A stretch of 64,000 nt of DNA, from the NCBI GenBank assembly GCA_003554965.1, contig PWHR01000037.1:62001-126000 (forward strand). Reading direction: 5' to 3'. The translations under genes and the position numbers were made by a program. Position 1 is the stretch's first letter. Each line of letters begins with the position of its first letter. The notes below the pieces were generated by a model. The model did not search any database. It saw only the letters and a program-made list of their open reading frames with translations, and had not been told where the DNA came from. This stretch comes from Thermoplasmata archaeon (GTDB lineage: Archaea > Thermoplasmatota > Thermoplasmata > Halarchaeoplasmatales > Halarchaeoplasmataceae). This document shows positions 8,682 to 18,765 of this stretch, one piece after another.

Positions 8682-8903
8682 TCCAAAGATGAGAAGGATG
8701 TCGGATAAAAGATAGGATTAGGTACTAAAATAATATCTGTCCCACTGAGGAGAAAGCAAGATAATAGGGATGTTGAATACTGCTAGTGGCCTTGGAAGTC
8801 TACCAAAAATTTTCCTTTTTATCCTCCCGCCCCTCGAACATCGACCAAATACTTTTATATTCTCATCCGTTCACCTAAAATCGGCTTTAGCAGAACTAGC
8901 CGG

Positions 8904-10100
8904 ATGAGACGTCCTTTGGAGGAAATCGTAATGTCGGAAATACCGGAATATGTAGGGCCCATGGCTATGGGTCTGAAGATGGGTGTGATCGTTCCAGGCA
9001 TGGATATAGTGGACGAGGTTTTCAAGTCGATCGAACGATGCAGCGATAACGGTTTGTTATATGATGGAGATGTTATCTGCATCACTGAATCCGTGGTTGC
9101 AAGGGCCCAGGATAATTATGTGACCATCGATGAGGCATCCGAAGAGATCAGGGAGAAATTGGATGTTGAAAAAGATGAGACTCTAGGTGTTGTATTTCCG
9201 ATAACCAGCAGAAATAGATTTTCGATGATCCTTCAGGCTATAGCTGAGTCTGTTTCAGAAGGAAAAGTGATCGTTCAGATGTCCTTTCCATGTGATGAAG
9301 TGGGTAATCAGTTCATCTCTCCTGAGTTCGTGGAGGAGTTAGATAAAGATGTCATCACCATGGATGATCTGAAGGGTGAAGATTTCACACATCCTATCAC
9401 CGAGGTCAACTACATAAAATTCTACAAAAATATAATAGAAGAGGTGGGTGCCGAAGCCGAGATCGTTCTTTGTAATGATCCCCTACATATTCTTATGCAT
9501 GATCCTGATGGTGTTATAGCGGCGGATATCCATACTAGAAAAAAGACTAAAGAAAAGATAACTGAGAGGTTTAAAAATTGTATAACTTTGGATGAGGTAT
9601 GTATTGAAGGTGAAACACGCTCTGAATGGGGTCTTTTGGGAAGCAATATGTCCTCTGGCGATCGTTTGAAGCTAGCTCCTAAAGATGGATACAACGTTTT
9701 AAAAGAGCTGCAGGACAGGGTGAGAGAAGAGTTGGAAGTACAAATCGAGGCGATAATCTACGGTGACGGCGCCTACAAGGATCCAACTAGCGGTATCTAT
9801 GAGTTAGCTGATCCTAGCGTGACCATAGCCTCGACGGACGGACTCAACTGCTTCCGTAGAGGTGTAAAATACAAGTACATAGCCGACCAGCATTATCACA
9901 ACGAAGGAATGGATGTTGACGAGATAGAGGAGATAATACAGGAAAAAAAGGAAGAAGGGAACAAATCCGAAGATTGTATGGAGAAGGAAGGCACCACACC
10001 TAGACAGATGGAAGACTTACTCGGCAGTCTAGCGGATCTGGTTAGCGGTTCAGCGGATGCAGGAACTCCGGTGGTATTGGTAAAAAATTTCTTAGACTGA
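8904..10100 (+). CDS. Coenzyme F420-0:L-glutamate ligase family protein (CofE-like domain)
   Basis: DGDVICITESVVARAQ..., DGYNVLKELQDRVREEL; F420_ligase-type signature recalled by similarity. Confidence 0.65.
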   Translation: MRRPLEEIVMSEIPEYVGPMAMGLKMGVIVPGMDIVDEVFKSIERCSDNGLLYDGDVICITESVVARAQDNYVTIDEASEEIREKLDVEKDETLGVVFPITSRNRFSMILQAIAESVSEGKVIVQMSFPCDEVGNQFISPEFVEELDKDVITMDDLKGEDFTHPITEVNYIKFYKNIIEEVGAEAEIVLCNDPLHILMHDPDGVIAADIHTRKKTKEKITERFKNCITLDEVCIEGETRSEWGLLGSNMSSGDRLKLAPKDGYNVLKELQDRVREELEVQIEAIIYGDGAYKDPTSGIYELADPSVTIASTDGLNCFRRGVKYKYIADQHYHNEGMDVDEIEEIIQEKKEEGNKSEDCMEKEGTTPRQMEDLLGSLADLVSGSADAGTPVVLVKNFLD

Positions 10101-10385
10101 GTTTTTCTCGATAAATTCTTCTTTTCTTTCTTTGCTCCAACTTTTGATCTCAGCCTCTCTTTTTAAGGCCTCGCTTCTGTTTTCAAGCTTTTCCGTGTAG
10201 ATAAGCTCGCACGGCAGTCTACTTCTCACGTATTTGCTGCCGTTTCCTGATCTATGCTTTTCCAACCTATTTTCTATGTCCTTGGTAATTCCAGTATATA
10301 GGGAGTCGTCAGATAGTCGCAGTATGTATAGGTGCCACATCATACTGCAATTTACTTCTTTCACAAATAATTTACCTTCTATCAA
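10092..10385 (-). CDS. GIY-YIG domain endonuclease-like protein (YhbQ/UPF0213 type)
   Basis: WHLYILRLSDDSLYTGITKDIENRLEKHRSGNGSKYVR. Confidence 0.85.
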   Translation of the reverse strand: MIEGKLFVKEVNCSMMWHLYILRLSDDSLYTGITKDIENRLEKHRSGNGSKYVRSRLPCELIYTEKLENRSEALKREAEIKSWSKERKEEFIEKNSV

Positions 10386-10397
10386 AGCGGAAACATT

Positions 10398-11600
10398 ATG
10401 AGTGATGAATTATGTTCTGATATCACAAGAGGTGTTATACGGATGCAGGATATACTGAAAAAATTTTCCTTTTCTATTCCTACGAAATTAGAATATGAAA
10501 ATAATTACATAAAAAATCTAGGAAAAACAGTATCGAGCTATGACAGAATATTGATCATCACTGATGAAGGCCTTATAGAGGCGGGTATTTTAGAAACTGT
10601 TAAAAACCATATCGCCGATAAGAAATACAGTATATACAGTGATATAGGATCAAATCCAAAAGATTATCAGGTAGAGGAGGGAGCTGAAATAGCACACGAT
10701 TTTAATCCTGATCTTCTCCTGGCTGTAGGAGGAGGTAGCCCTATTGATTGTGCAAAGGGGATAGAAGCCCTCATCAGCAAAAATGAAGAATCAATAAGTG
10801 AACTTTACGGGAAGAGAACGATCAGTAAAAAAAAGATTCCTTTCATTGCTGTACCAACTACAGCAGGGAGTGGAAGCGAAGTTACCTTTTCTGCAGTCAT
10901 AACGGATACCGATACACGTGTTAAAAAGAGTATAAGAAGTAAAAATATTGCTCCCGATTTGAGTCTCTTAGATCCTTCACTCACGGTCAGCTTACCTGAA
11001 GATCTGACTGCTTTTTCTGGCATGGACGCTTTCACCCATGCAATAGAAGCTTTTACGGCTAAAACTTCGACCGTTGTGACCAACGCTTTAGCGATCCATT
11101 CTATGAAACTTATCTTGAAGAATCTTGAAAAAGCAGTGAACGATCCAGAAGATATAGAAGCCAGAGGAGGGATGTTATTGGGTAGTACACTGGCTGGCAT
11201 CTCATTTAATAATTCTGATGTGGCCTCTGTTCATTGCATGGCTGAATCATTAGGAGGAAAATATGATGCTCCACACGGATTTTGTAATTCCATCATACTT
11301 CCCTTTGTCATGGAACATAACAAAGATTATTGTGCAAAAAAGTATGCAAAAGTCGCTCAGTTGATGGGATTAGATTGTTCAAATCCTTCAAAAGGAGCTG
11401 AGAAAGCTATAGAAAAAATTAGAAAGATCAATCAAAGAATTGGGATAGATGCGGAAAAGATGCAATTAAAAAAAGAAGATATCGGGGAATTGGCTGAGAG
11501 ATCCGTTGACAATCTATCAAATGAAAGTAATCCAAAGCCGATGGACAAAGAAGATTATGTTAGGTTGTTCTATAAAATACTAGAAGAAAAGGAAAAATAA
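10398..11600 (+). CDS. Iron-containing alcohol dehydrogenase
   Basis: LLAVGGGSPIDCAKGIEAL, VPTTAGSGSEVTFSAVI, MDAFTHAIEAF. Confidence 0.9.
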   Translation: MSDELCSDITRGVIRMQDILKKFSFSIPTKLEYENNYIKNLGKTVSSYDRILIITDEGLIEAGILETVKNHIADKKYSIYSDIGSNPKDYQVEEGAEIAHDFNPDLLLAVGGGSPIDCAKGIEALISKNEESISELYGKRTISKKKIPFIAVPTTAGSGSEVTFSAVITDTDTRVKKSIRSKNIAPDLSLLDPSLTVSLPEDLTAFSGMDAFTHAIEAFTAKTSTVVTNALAIHSMKLILKNLEKAVNDPEDIEARGGMLLGSTLAGISFNNSDVASVHCMAESLGGKYDAPHGFCNSIILPFVMEHNKDYCAKKYAKVAQLMGLDCSNPSKGAEKAIEKIRKINQRIGIDAEKMQLKKEDIGELAERSVDNLSNESNPKPMDKEDYVRLFYKILEEKEK

Positions 11601-11726
11601 TGCATATCTTGGATTTTTCCATGAACATAGTTTTGAAAAGGTAAACGCTGAAGACCATCCAATAGTATCGAGTGACGATCTGGAACGTTCACATCCTTAT
11701 CTGTTCATTTTGGTTATCCTGTAAGA

Positions 11727-12689
11727 TCACCAGATCAGAAACACGAATGAAAATATTATACCTATACAAAAAATTAAAAAGCTTATGAAATTAATCTTAG
11801 CCCCCTTCTTTATGTGTTTCCTGTCGCTTGGATCCTCAAGAAGCATCTTAAAGGCAATCAAGGCCGTTATCACGTAAGGTATCAGCGGTACAAACATTGA
11901 GTGACCTGTTCCTGTTATCCGTGAAATTACATACACGTTCAGAAGTATGAGTATATGGAGAGCACCTAAAACGTATACGCTCTTCTTGATACCTATCCTT
12001 ATAGCCAAACCAAATTTTTCTGCCTCTCTGTCGTAGGGCATGTCGACCATTTCGCCTCCCCATGAGAAGGTCAAAGTACTGAGACCTGTGATAGGCATCG
12101 TTAAAATCACAAGCTGGTTAAAGCCTACCCCTTGTGCGGTTGTAGCTAGAAATATCGCCAAAGGTCCGAACCCGAACCAGACAGTTATTTCACCTAGACC
12201 TCTATATGCGAGTTTTATTGGTTCAGCAGTGTAGAATTTGCTCAAAAATGCCATTGAACCGAAAACAAATATCATGAGAGGCCATAATTCAGTGTCAAGG
12301 AGATATAAAAGTCCTAACATACCTAAAAAGGCGATAAGTATCCCGGACCTAGATATCCAAAGCATTTTGTCTTTGAGTTCAGGATGTTCGATCAGAATCG
12401 CTGAGCCGCCACTGAACAGACTTTTACTTGATTTTAAACTGTCAGACCCTTGCTCAGTATCGTATATATCGTTATAAACGTTCATAGATATGTGAAGACT
12501 GAAGCCGACAATACAGGCTAGCAAAAATGAAGTGAAGTCTACGCTGCCTTGGATGTGGAATGCGAGTATGGTTCCTATTATAAGAGGTGGGATTATAGCA
12601 ACAAGGCCACCTACTCTGATCATCTTGAGGAAACCTGGCTTTTCCATCGTGGAAAGATATTGGGATGGGTTCGATATGGAGGGTATCAA
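11727..12689 (-). CDS. UbiA family prenyltransferase (MenA-like)
   Basis: NVYNDIYDTEQGSDSLKSSKSLFSGGSA, YDREAEKFGLAIRIGIKKS; multi-TM. Confidence 0.82.
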   Translation of the reverse strand: MIPSISNPSQYLSTMEKPGFLKMIRVGGLVAIIPPLIIGTILAFHIQGSVDFTSFLLACIVGFSLHISMNVYNDIYDTEQGSDSLKSSKSLFSGGSAILIEHPELKDKMLWISRSGILIAFLGMLGLLYLLDTELWPLMIFVFGSMAFLSKFYTAEPIKLAYRGLGEITVWFGFGPLAIFLATTAQGVGFNQLVILTMPITGLSTLTFSWGGEMVDMPYDREAEKFGLAIRIGIKKSVYVLGALHILILLNVYVISRITGTGHSMFVPLIPYVITALIAFKMLLEDPSDRKHIKKGAKINFISFLIFCIGIIFSFVFLIW

Positions 12690-12764
12690 TTTGAATAATA
12701 AAAGATGAAGTATGATTAGTACTTTGGGTTATCTGGGTTTATAACTTAAGGACATCACCAAAAG

Positions 12765-12837
12765 AGCTGGGGGCGGGATTCGAACCCACGGAAAACCGCT
12801 CTGCAGGCGGTCACATTAGCCACTCTGTCACCCCAGC
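12765..12837 (-). tRNA. tRNA-Cys (GCA)
   Basis: Reverse complement gctggggtgacagagtggctaatgtgaccgcctGCAgagcggttttccgtgggttcgaatcccgcccccagc; closed acceptor and T arms, U73, no encoded CCA. Confidence 0.93.
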
Positions 12838-12907
12838 ATCAGGGTCTAGAGACGTTTAAATCAAATATTCGGGCGGCTATAACTTTTATGGTTTTCTACG
12901 GTTGAAT

Positions 12908-13747
12908 TCATCTCTGTTTCAATGCTGCTTCGAATGTGTTTTCCAGCAGCGATAAAACCGTAGTTGGTCCAACGCCTCCAGGAACCGGAGTGATCTTCTT
13001 CGCCTTCTCTTTGCATTCCTCATAAACCGCGTCTCCGACTAGACCACCGTCTTCAGTTCTATTCATGCCCACATCTATGATTATCGAATCCTCTTTGATC
13101 ATATCTGCGGTCAAAAAATCAGCTTTGCCTACAGCGGTGATGATCACCTCTGCATCATTCGTGTGGGAAACCAGATCGTCGGTGAATTCATGCACAACTT
13201 TCACCGTGGCGTTCCTGTTCAGTAAAGTTATCGCCATGGGTTTTCCTACAGTCACGTTATGACTTATTAGGCAGACCTCTTTTCCCTTCAGTTCGATGCC
13301 TTCGTGCTCGAACATGGTTAGTATGCCTTTAGGTGTGCACGGTATTATCCTCTCTTCTCCGGTCATCAACCTTCCAAAGTTGATAGGATGTACCCCTTCT
13401 ACGTCTTTGATAGGCTCTATCTCTTCGATCAGCTCCCATGCTTCAAGATTTCCAGGAAGCGGCATCTGTACAAGGATACCATCGACCTCATCGCTCTCGT
13501 TCAAATCGTGCACTTTTTGCTTCAGATAATCTATCGTGACTTCGTTACTAAAGCGGTGCGTTTCAGTTTTGATCCCTACTCTATCGCAGCCGCGGTTCTT
13601 AACTCCGATGTACACTTTGGATCCTTCGTCGTCGCCAGCGAAGATGGTATCGAGTCTAGGAGGTTTTTCCATCTTCTTTATCTTCTCCTTGAGTTCCGCT
13701 TCCCCTTTACCAGCGATCTCTCTACCGTTGATAATTTTCCCGCTCAT
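12908..13747 (-). CDS. folD: Methylenetetrahydrofolate dehydrogenase/cyclohydrolase
   Basis: GILVQMPLPGNLEAWELIEEIEPIKDVEGVHPINFGRL, ITPVPGGVGPTTVLSLLENT. Confidence 0.95.
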   Translation of the reverse strand: MSGKIINGREIAGKGEAELKEKIKKMEKPPRLDTIFAGDDEGSKVYIGVKNRGCDRVGIKTETHRFSNEVTIDYLKQKVHDLNESDEVDGILVQMPLPGNLEAWELIEEIEPIKDVEGVHPINFGRLMTGEERIIPCTPKGILTMFEHEGIELKGKEVCLISHNVTVGKPMAITLLNRNATVKVVHEFTDDLVSHTNDAEVIITAVGKADFLTADMIKEDSIIIDVGMNRTEDGGLVGDAVYEECKEKAKKITPVPGGVGPTTVLSLLENTFEAALKQR

Positions 13748-14214
13748 CTTTTTCCCCTCCTTTCCTCTTTATCGGGAACCCATTCAGGATATTTTACTCC
13801 TTCCACATGATAATTTGACGTGTAAGGCTTGATATCTATGACAGGAGTATTATCGAAGGCGTCTAATCCTTTTACGTATAGTTCATTCTCTTCTCTCTTC
13901 TCCAGCTCACATATCGTCTCAGCGATCGGGTTGGGTCTTACTGGTGCTCTTGTAGCGAAGACTCCCGTAAGTGGATTTGACTCATCACCGAAAGGATGGA
14001 CTCTTTTCACCTTTCTATCACTCCTGTCGAACCAGCAGAGCACCGCCAGGTGCGAGTTCCCTTCTATCCCTAGAAGCGCTTCCTCAAATTCTGGATAGAT
14101 CTTTAAAAGAGAAGTTTTGTTCCGATAATCTTCTGGAATCTCATCTTTAAAATCGTTTTTTACGGTCCCTATTTCCTTGACTTTAAAGGTTCTACCAACA
14201 TCTAAAGATGTCAT
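13744..14214 (-). CDS. tRNA (N6-threonylcarbamoyladenosine) methyltransferase family (TrmO/TsaA/YaeB)
   Basis: GVFATRAPVRPNPIAETICELEKRE, GLDAFDNTPVIDIKPYTSNYH. Confidence 0.88.
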   Translation of the reverse strand: MTSLDVGRTFKVKEIGTVKNDFKDEIPEDYRNKTSLLKIYPEFEEALLGIEGNSHLAVLCWFDRSDRKVKRVHPFGDESNPLTGVFATRAPVRPNPIAETICELEKREENELYVKGLDAFDNTPVIDIKPYTSNYHVEGVKYPEWVPDKEERRGKR

Positions 14215-14267
14215 ATCATTATAAAAGAAATAGAGGGTTAAGTGTATTTCGGAATCAGTATCTAGTA

Positions 14268-15365
14268 CTATTCTTTTATATCAACAGCTCTCTTAGCACC
14301 TTCATCCATGCCGTCTACAACATCATAACCTGCTTCTCTCAGCATCTCTTTTCCTTTTTCCTCGTTGGTCCCCATCATCCGAATTACTGTGGGTTTTGTG
14401 GGCTCATAATCGATGATGCCTTGTGCTATCTTGTCGCACTGTGTGATTCCTCCAAATATGTTTAGATAGATGGACTTGATGCCCTCTTTCATGTCAATGA
14501 TTTCCAATGCGTGTTTGGTATCTTCAGCATCAGCTCCTCCACCAAGGTCCAAAAAACAGGCGGGCTTTCCATCAAACTCTGCAACGGAATCAAGAGTGGC
14601 CATCACTAGTCCGGCCCCACATCCGACTATGGCTATATCACCTTCAAGGTCCACATAGGCTAGATCATGCTCTTCTGCTTTCTTTTCCCGTTCAGTGACC
14701 AACTTACTTTCGCCTTTTTCGAATTCCTGTCTAAATAGCGCGTTGTCGTCTATATTGAATACTGCGTCGATGGCTAATAGCCCATCCGGTGTAGAAACGA
14801 GTGGATTTATCTCAGCCAATTCGGCATCATAATCTTCGAACGCCTGGTAGAGCTTTTGGGCTATCTTGGCCAATCCGGATAGTTCATCTCCTTCAAGTCC
14901 GATCGAGTCAGCTAGATGGAGCGCTTCGTATCCCTTGAGGCCAGTCACAGGGTCAATTTCTCTTTTAGCTATCTTATCAGGGTGTTCATCCGCAACTTCT
15001 TCGATGTTCATGCCGCCCTCCGTGGTCATTATCAGTGTCGGTCTTCTATTTTCTCTGTCCATAACAAGACCGACGTAATATTCCTTCTTGATCTCTGCCT
15101 TTTCAGCGACTAGTATCTTTTCGACTTCTAGTCCTCTTATCTCCTTACCGAATAGTTCTTTGGCTTTCTCTACCGCTTCAGCTCTATTTTCCGCGAACAA
15201 GATACCGCCGGCTTTACCCCTTTTACCCACTGTGACCTGAGATTTAAGAACGACTGGTCTTTCTACTTCCTTTATCTCTTCCGGCTCTTCGATCAGGTAC
15301 CTATCAGCGACCGGTATCCCATAATTTTCGAAGATTTCCGCAGCCTGATACTCTTGGAGTTTCAT
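14268..15365 (-). CDS. sucC: Succinate-CoA ligase (ADP-forming) beta subunit
   Basis: MKLQEYQAAEIFENYGIPVADRYL, GKRGKAGGI, NIFGGITQCDKIAQGII. Confidence 0.92.
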   Translation of the reverse strand: MKLQEYQAAEIFENYGIPVADRYLIEEPEEIKEVERPVVLKSQVTVGKRGKAGGILFAENRAEAVEKAKELFGKEIRGLEVEKILVAEKAEIKKEYYVGLVMDRENRRPTLIMTTEGGMNIEEVADEHPDKIAKREIDPVTGLKGYEALHLADSIGLEGDELSGLAKIAQKLYQAFEDYDAELAEINPLVSTPDGLLAIDAVFNIDDNALFRQEFEKGESKLVTEREKKAEEHDLAYVDLEGDIAIVGCGAGLVMATLDSVAEFDGKPACFLDLGGGADAEDTKHALEIIDMKEGIKSIYLNIFGGITQCDKIAQGIIDYEPTKPTVIRMMGTNEEKGKEMLREAGYDVVDGMDEGAKRAVDIKE

Positions 15366-15449
15366 ATTTTATACCTCTTTAGACGACTTTTCAAACTCTT
15401 AAATCATCAGGGTTATAAAATGGTTACGAGATATTGAGGGTTGAAGACC

Positions 15450-15830
15450 TCAGCGGTACATCATCCTCCGGCTCTTTTCCGACCCCTTGTCGTCATCATC
15501 TTTTTCCTTCATTCTCTTCTTCTTTATTGCTTCCTCTTGGGTCGGATTTGTTCCATGGAACTTTATGTCGCTTCTCATCAGTCGGAGATATTTTTTGTCT
15601 GGGAGTTCTTCAATCTCAACGATCCCTCTAGAAGCCAATCCCTTCACGGCTCTCTCCACCCTAGAAACTGAGATTTTCAGTTCATCAGAAACTTCTTTCA
15701 GGGTCAAAGGCCGTCCCTCCATAAGGAGCTTGATTATCCTACCTTCCAACGAATCAGCATCCATTTCGATCGGCATATTATCCCTCACTTCATCCAAAAT
15801 AGGTATTTGTATCCTGCTTTTCCTTTTCAT
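15450..15830 (-). CDS. Winged-helix transcriptional regulator-like protein
   Basis: LLMEGRPLTLKEVSDELKISVSRVERAVKGLASRGIVEIEELPDKKYLRL. Confidence 0.6.
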   Translation of the reverse strand: MKRKSRIQIPILDEVRDNMPIEMDADSLEGRIIKLLMEGRPLTLKEVSDELKISVSRVERAVKGLASRGIVEIEELPDKKYLRLMRSDIKFHGTNPTQEEAIKKKRMKEKDDDDKGSEKSRRMMYR

Positions 15831-16065
15831 CCGGTTCTGCTTGATCTATTACATCGATGCTAGTTATCATGTGGCAGGGGATCACACGGTGCTGGCCTTC
15901 CTCTTCGTGAGAATCATCCAATTCCAGATTCAGTGCCTGATGTTTTCCTATTTGAATATATCCTCTGAAATATCCTTTAGTCAAAAGACTATCTTCTCTG
16001 GTAGATAGTGATTTGACTTCGTAATGAGAGCCTTCCGTGAGTTGGATATCTTTTTCATTTCCCAT
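15790..16065 (-). CDS. Conserved small protein, unknown
   Basis: ORF in a co-directional overlapping block with two HTH genes. Confidence 0.5.
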   Translation of the reverse strand: MGNEKDIQLTEGSHYEVKSLSTREDSLLTKGYFRGYIQIGKHQALNLELDDSHEEEGQHRVIPCHMITSIDVIDQAEPDEKEKQDTNTYFG

Positions 16066-16068
16066 GAT

Positions 16069-16596
16069 TCAATCACCTTTGTTCAGATTAACATCCTTCA
16101 TCTTTTTTATTTCTTCCCCACAGTTAGGACACAAATGATCGGTTATCATGGTCTCTCCGGAAGCTAGCATATTTATCCGTTCCACAGTTTTCTTATACTT
16201 TTTCAAGTTAGATTCAACATTCAACTCAGCTATAAGCCAAGCCTTCAAAAAGGAACCTTGTCTGAAACGGTAACCCTTTTTGACTACTTCTCCATCGTCC
16301 TCTATGGTCAATTCTTTCTCCTCCATCAACTGCAATTTTTTCAGCTTATTGAGATGTCTGTATATGGTAGGTTTAGTGGTATCTAGGATCGTGGCTAGTT
16401 CATCTATAGTAAAAAATTTTTCAGGTTTGTCTAAAAAACATTCGGTCCATAATTTGAAAGGTACGCTGTCGTAAAGTTCCTCATCGCTTTTTCTACCTGA
16501 AAGGTAACCTATATCCAGAAGGAAGTTCTCCAGTATCTCCTCTAGATCATTGGAAACCATCGGTTTGTGATCTGCGACTTTTATTTCGAAGTCCAT
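16069..16596 (-). CDS. Winged-helix regulator with C-terminal CPNC half zinc motif
   Basis: FTIDELATILDTTKPTIYRHLNKLKKLQLM; HLCPNCGEEIKK. Confidence 0.7.
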   Translation of the reverse strand: MDFEIKVADHKPMVSNDLEEILENFLLDIGYLSGRKSDEELYDSVPFKLWTECFLDKPEKFFTIDELATILDTTKPTIYRHLNKLKKLQLMEEKELTIEDDGEVVKKGYRFRQGSFLKAWLIAELNVESNLKKYKKTVERINMLASGETMITDHLCPNCGEEIKKMKDVNLNKGD

Positions 16597-16738
16597 GTAG
16601 AATAAAGAAAGTTGCTTAACATATAACTATTTTGGAAAAACCCGCAGCGTCTTAAAATAACCGTGTTATTTTTGGCAGTATAAAATCGGAAAGTTTATTA
16701 TCCATCGTCATTTCATCCTTTTAAAAGGTGAAACTAGC

Positions 16739-17287
16739 ATGTATGAAGTACGATTCCACGGTAGAGGTGGACAGGGTGCCGTGACTGCTGCCCACACGCT
16801 TGCAGAAGCGGCTTTCAGAGAGGATAAAGATGTTCAGTCCTTTCCCATGTTCGGTGTAGAAAGGAGAGGTGCCCCTGTTGCGGCCTTTGCCAGGATCGAT
16901 GAAAAGGAAATAGATATAAAGACACAGATATACGAGCCGGATATGGTCATCGTATTGGACATGAGTCTCTTGGACGTTGTTGATGTAACCGACGGTCTAA
17001 AAGAAGGCGGAAAGGTAATTTTGAATACCGCGAAGGATCCGTCGGAATTTGATTTCGATGATGCAGAGGTCTACACTGTGAACGCGACCAAGATAGCTGT
17101 TGACAATGGACTTGGAACAGAAACCAACCCGATCGTGAACACCGCCGTTTTGGGTGCATATTCAAAAGTAGCGGGTAACGTGGATATAGAGAACGTTAAA
17201 AAGGCGATAGAGAACAACGTCCCTGTGAAACACGATGAGAACAAAAAAGCAGCGGAAGAAGCTTACGAAAATGTAATTGGGGTGTAA
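16739..17287 (+). CDS. porG: Pyruvate:ferredoxin oxidoreductase gamma subunit
   Basis: [42 protein letters not shown]. Confidence 0.9.
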   Translation: MYEVRFHGRGGQGAVTAAHTLAEAAFREDKDVQSFPMFGVERRGAPVAAFARIDEKEIDIKTQIYEPDMVIVLDMSLLDVVDVTDGLKEGGKVILNTAKDPSEFDFDDAEVYTVNATKIAVDNGLGTETNPIVNTAVLGAYSKVAGNVDIENVKKAIENNVPVKHDENKKAAEEAYENVIGV

Positions 17288-17289
17288 AC

Positions 17290-17559
17290 ATGTCAAAGGT
17301 TAAAATAACTATAGCTGGAGTAAACAAAAAGCCAGGTAGTTCAAGAGAATACAAGACAGGTGGTTGGAGAACGATGAAACCGGAAGTCGATATTGAGAAG
17401 TGTATACAATGTTTAAAATGCTTCGATTATTGCCCTGATGGAGCTGTAAAGAAAACCGAAGATGCCATAGAGTTCGATCTTGATTACTGCAAAGGTTGCG
17501 GCATCTGTGAAAGAGAGTGTCCGGTAGATGCTATCGAGATGAAAGTGGAGGAGAAGTGA
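17290..17559 (+). CDS. porD: Pyruvate:ferredoxin oxidoreductase delta subunit (ferredoxin)
   Basis: [33 protein letters not shown]. Confidence 0.9.
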   Translation: MSKVKITIAGVNKKPGSSREYKTGGWRTMKPEVDIEKCIQCLKCFDYCPDGAVKKTEDAIEFDLDYCKGCGICERECPVDAIEMKVEEK

Positions 17560-17563
17560 TAAT

Positions 17564-18763
17564 ATGGGTGAACAAAAAGGTTTGACGATCCAAGGAAATA
17601 TGGCTACCGCTTTGGGTGCAAAGCTCTGCAAACCCGATGTTATACCAGCTTATCCTATAACTCCGTCGACTCTCTTCCCTGAGAAAATCTCGGAATACAT
17701 AGCCGACGGTGAATTGGATGCTGAGATGATCAGAGTTGAGAGTGAGCATTCAGCGATGAGTGCCTGTATAGGCGCATCACTTACTGGGGCTAGAACCTGT
17801 ACAGCTTCAGCATCACAGGGAGTAGCGTTGATGCATGAGATGTTGTTTATAGCTGCAGGGATGCGTTTACCGATCGTCATGGCGGTAGGTAATCGAGCAT
17901 TGTCTGCTCCGATAAACATATGGGCAGATCATCAGGACACCATGGCTTCGAGAGATTCTGGATGGATGCAGTTCTATGCGGAAAAGAACCAGGAAGGTCT
18001 CGACCTTATGATACTCGCCTTCAGGATCGCCGAAGATGAAAGAATACTTCTTCCGGCGATGGTCGGCATCGACGGATTCGTTTTGACTCATACGGTAGAA
18101 GGTGTGCAAGTACCTGCGCAGGAAGATGTTGATGAATTTTTACCATCCTATGAACCCCCCCATGGAAAACTCGATCCAGAGGAACCTATGACCTTCGGCT
18201 CGTTAGGCACGCCGGAATATTATCAGGAGTTAAAACATGATCAGACACAGGCGATAGAGAACGCCCCTGAGGTAATAGACGAGATATTCGACGAGTTTGA
18301 AGAAGAATTCGGTAGAGAATACAATAGAGTTACTCCTTACAAATGTGAGGACGCCGATATAATTCTATTAACGATGGGTTCCATGAGCGGTACTGCAAGA
18401 GCTGCTGTCGATGAGATGCGCGAAGAAGGTAAAAAGGTCGGTCTAGCGAAAATGACAGTTTTCAGACCATTCCCAAGTGATCTCATAAAAGAGATATTAG
18501 GTGATGCTGACGGTGTCGCTGTAGTCGATAGGAACATATCTCCTGGTTTTGGAGGAGCCGTTTTTGCTGAAACAGCTGGAACATTTATAAACGAGAGCAA
18601 GTCCCCTCTTCTGAAGAATTTCATAGTCGGTCTTGGCGGAAGAGAGATATTCAAAAAGAACTTCAAAGAGATGTACGAGAAGACTAAAGAAGCGGTTGAA
18701 ACAGGTGAAGTCGAAAAACCGGTAGAATGGATTAATATGGATGAGGATGTGATGAGGGGATAG
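17564..18763 (+). CDS. porA: Pyruvate:ferredoxin oxidoreductase alpha subunit
   Basis: VIPAYPITPSTLFPEKISEYIADGELDAEMIRVESEHSAMSACIGASLTGARTCTASASQG. Confidence 0.92.
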   Translation: MGEQKGLTIQGNMATALGAKLCKPDVIPAYPITPSTLFPEKISEYIADGELDAEMIRVESEHSAMSACIGASLTGARTCTASASQGVALMHEMLFIAAGMRLPIVMAVGNRALSAPINIWADHQDTMASRDSGWMQFYAEKNQEGLDLMILAFRIAEDERILLPAMVGIDGFVLTHTVEGVQVPAQEDVDEFLPSYEPPHGKLDPEEPMTFGSLGTPEYYQELKHDQTQAIENAPEVIDEIFDEFEEEFGREYNRVTPYKCEDADIILLTMGSMSGTARAAVDEMREEGKKVGLAKMTVFRPFPSDLIKEILGDADGVAVVDRNISPGFGGAVFAETAGTFINESKSPLLKNFIVGLGGREIFKKNFKEMYEKTKEAVETGEVEKPVEWINMDEDVMRG

Positions 18764-18765
18764 AT

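Noticed and set aside
8682-8903. C/D box sRNA candidate (gatgag ... ctga)
   Set aside because: No full C/D'/C'/D set with proper spacing could be assigned.
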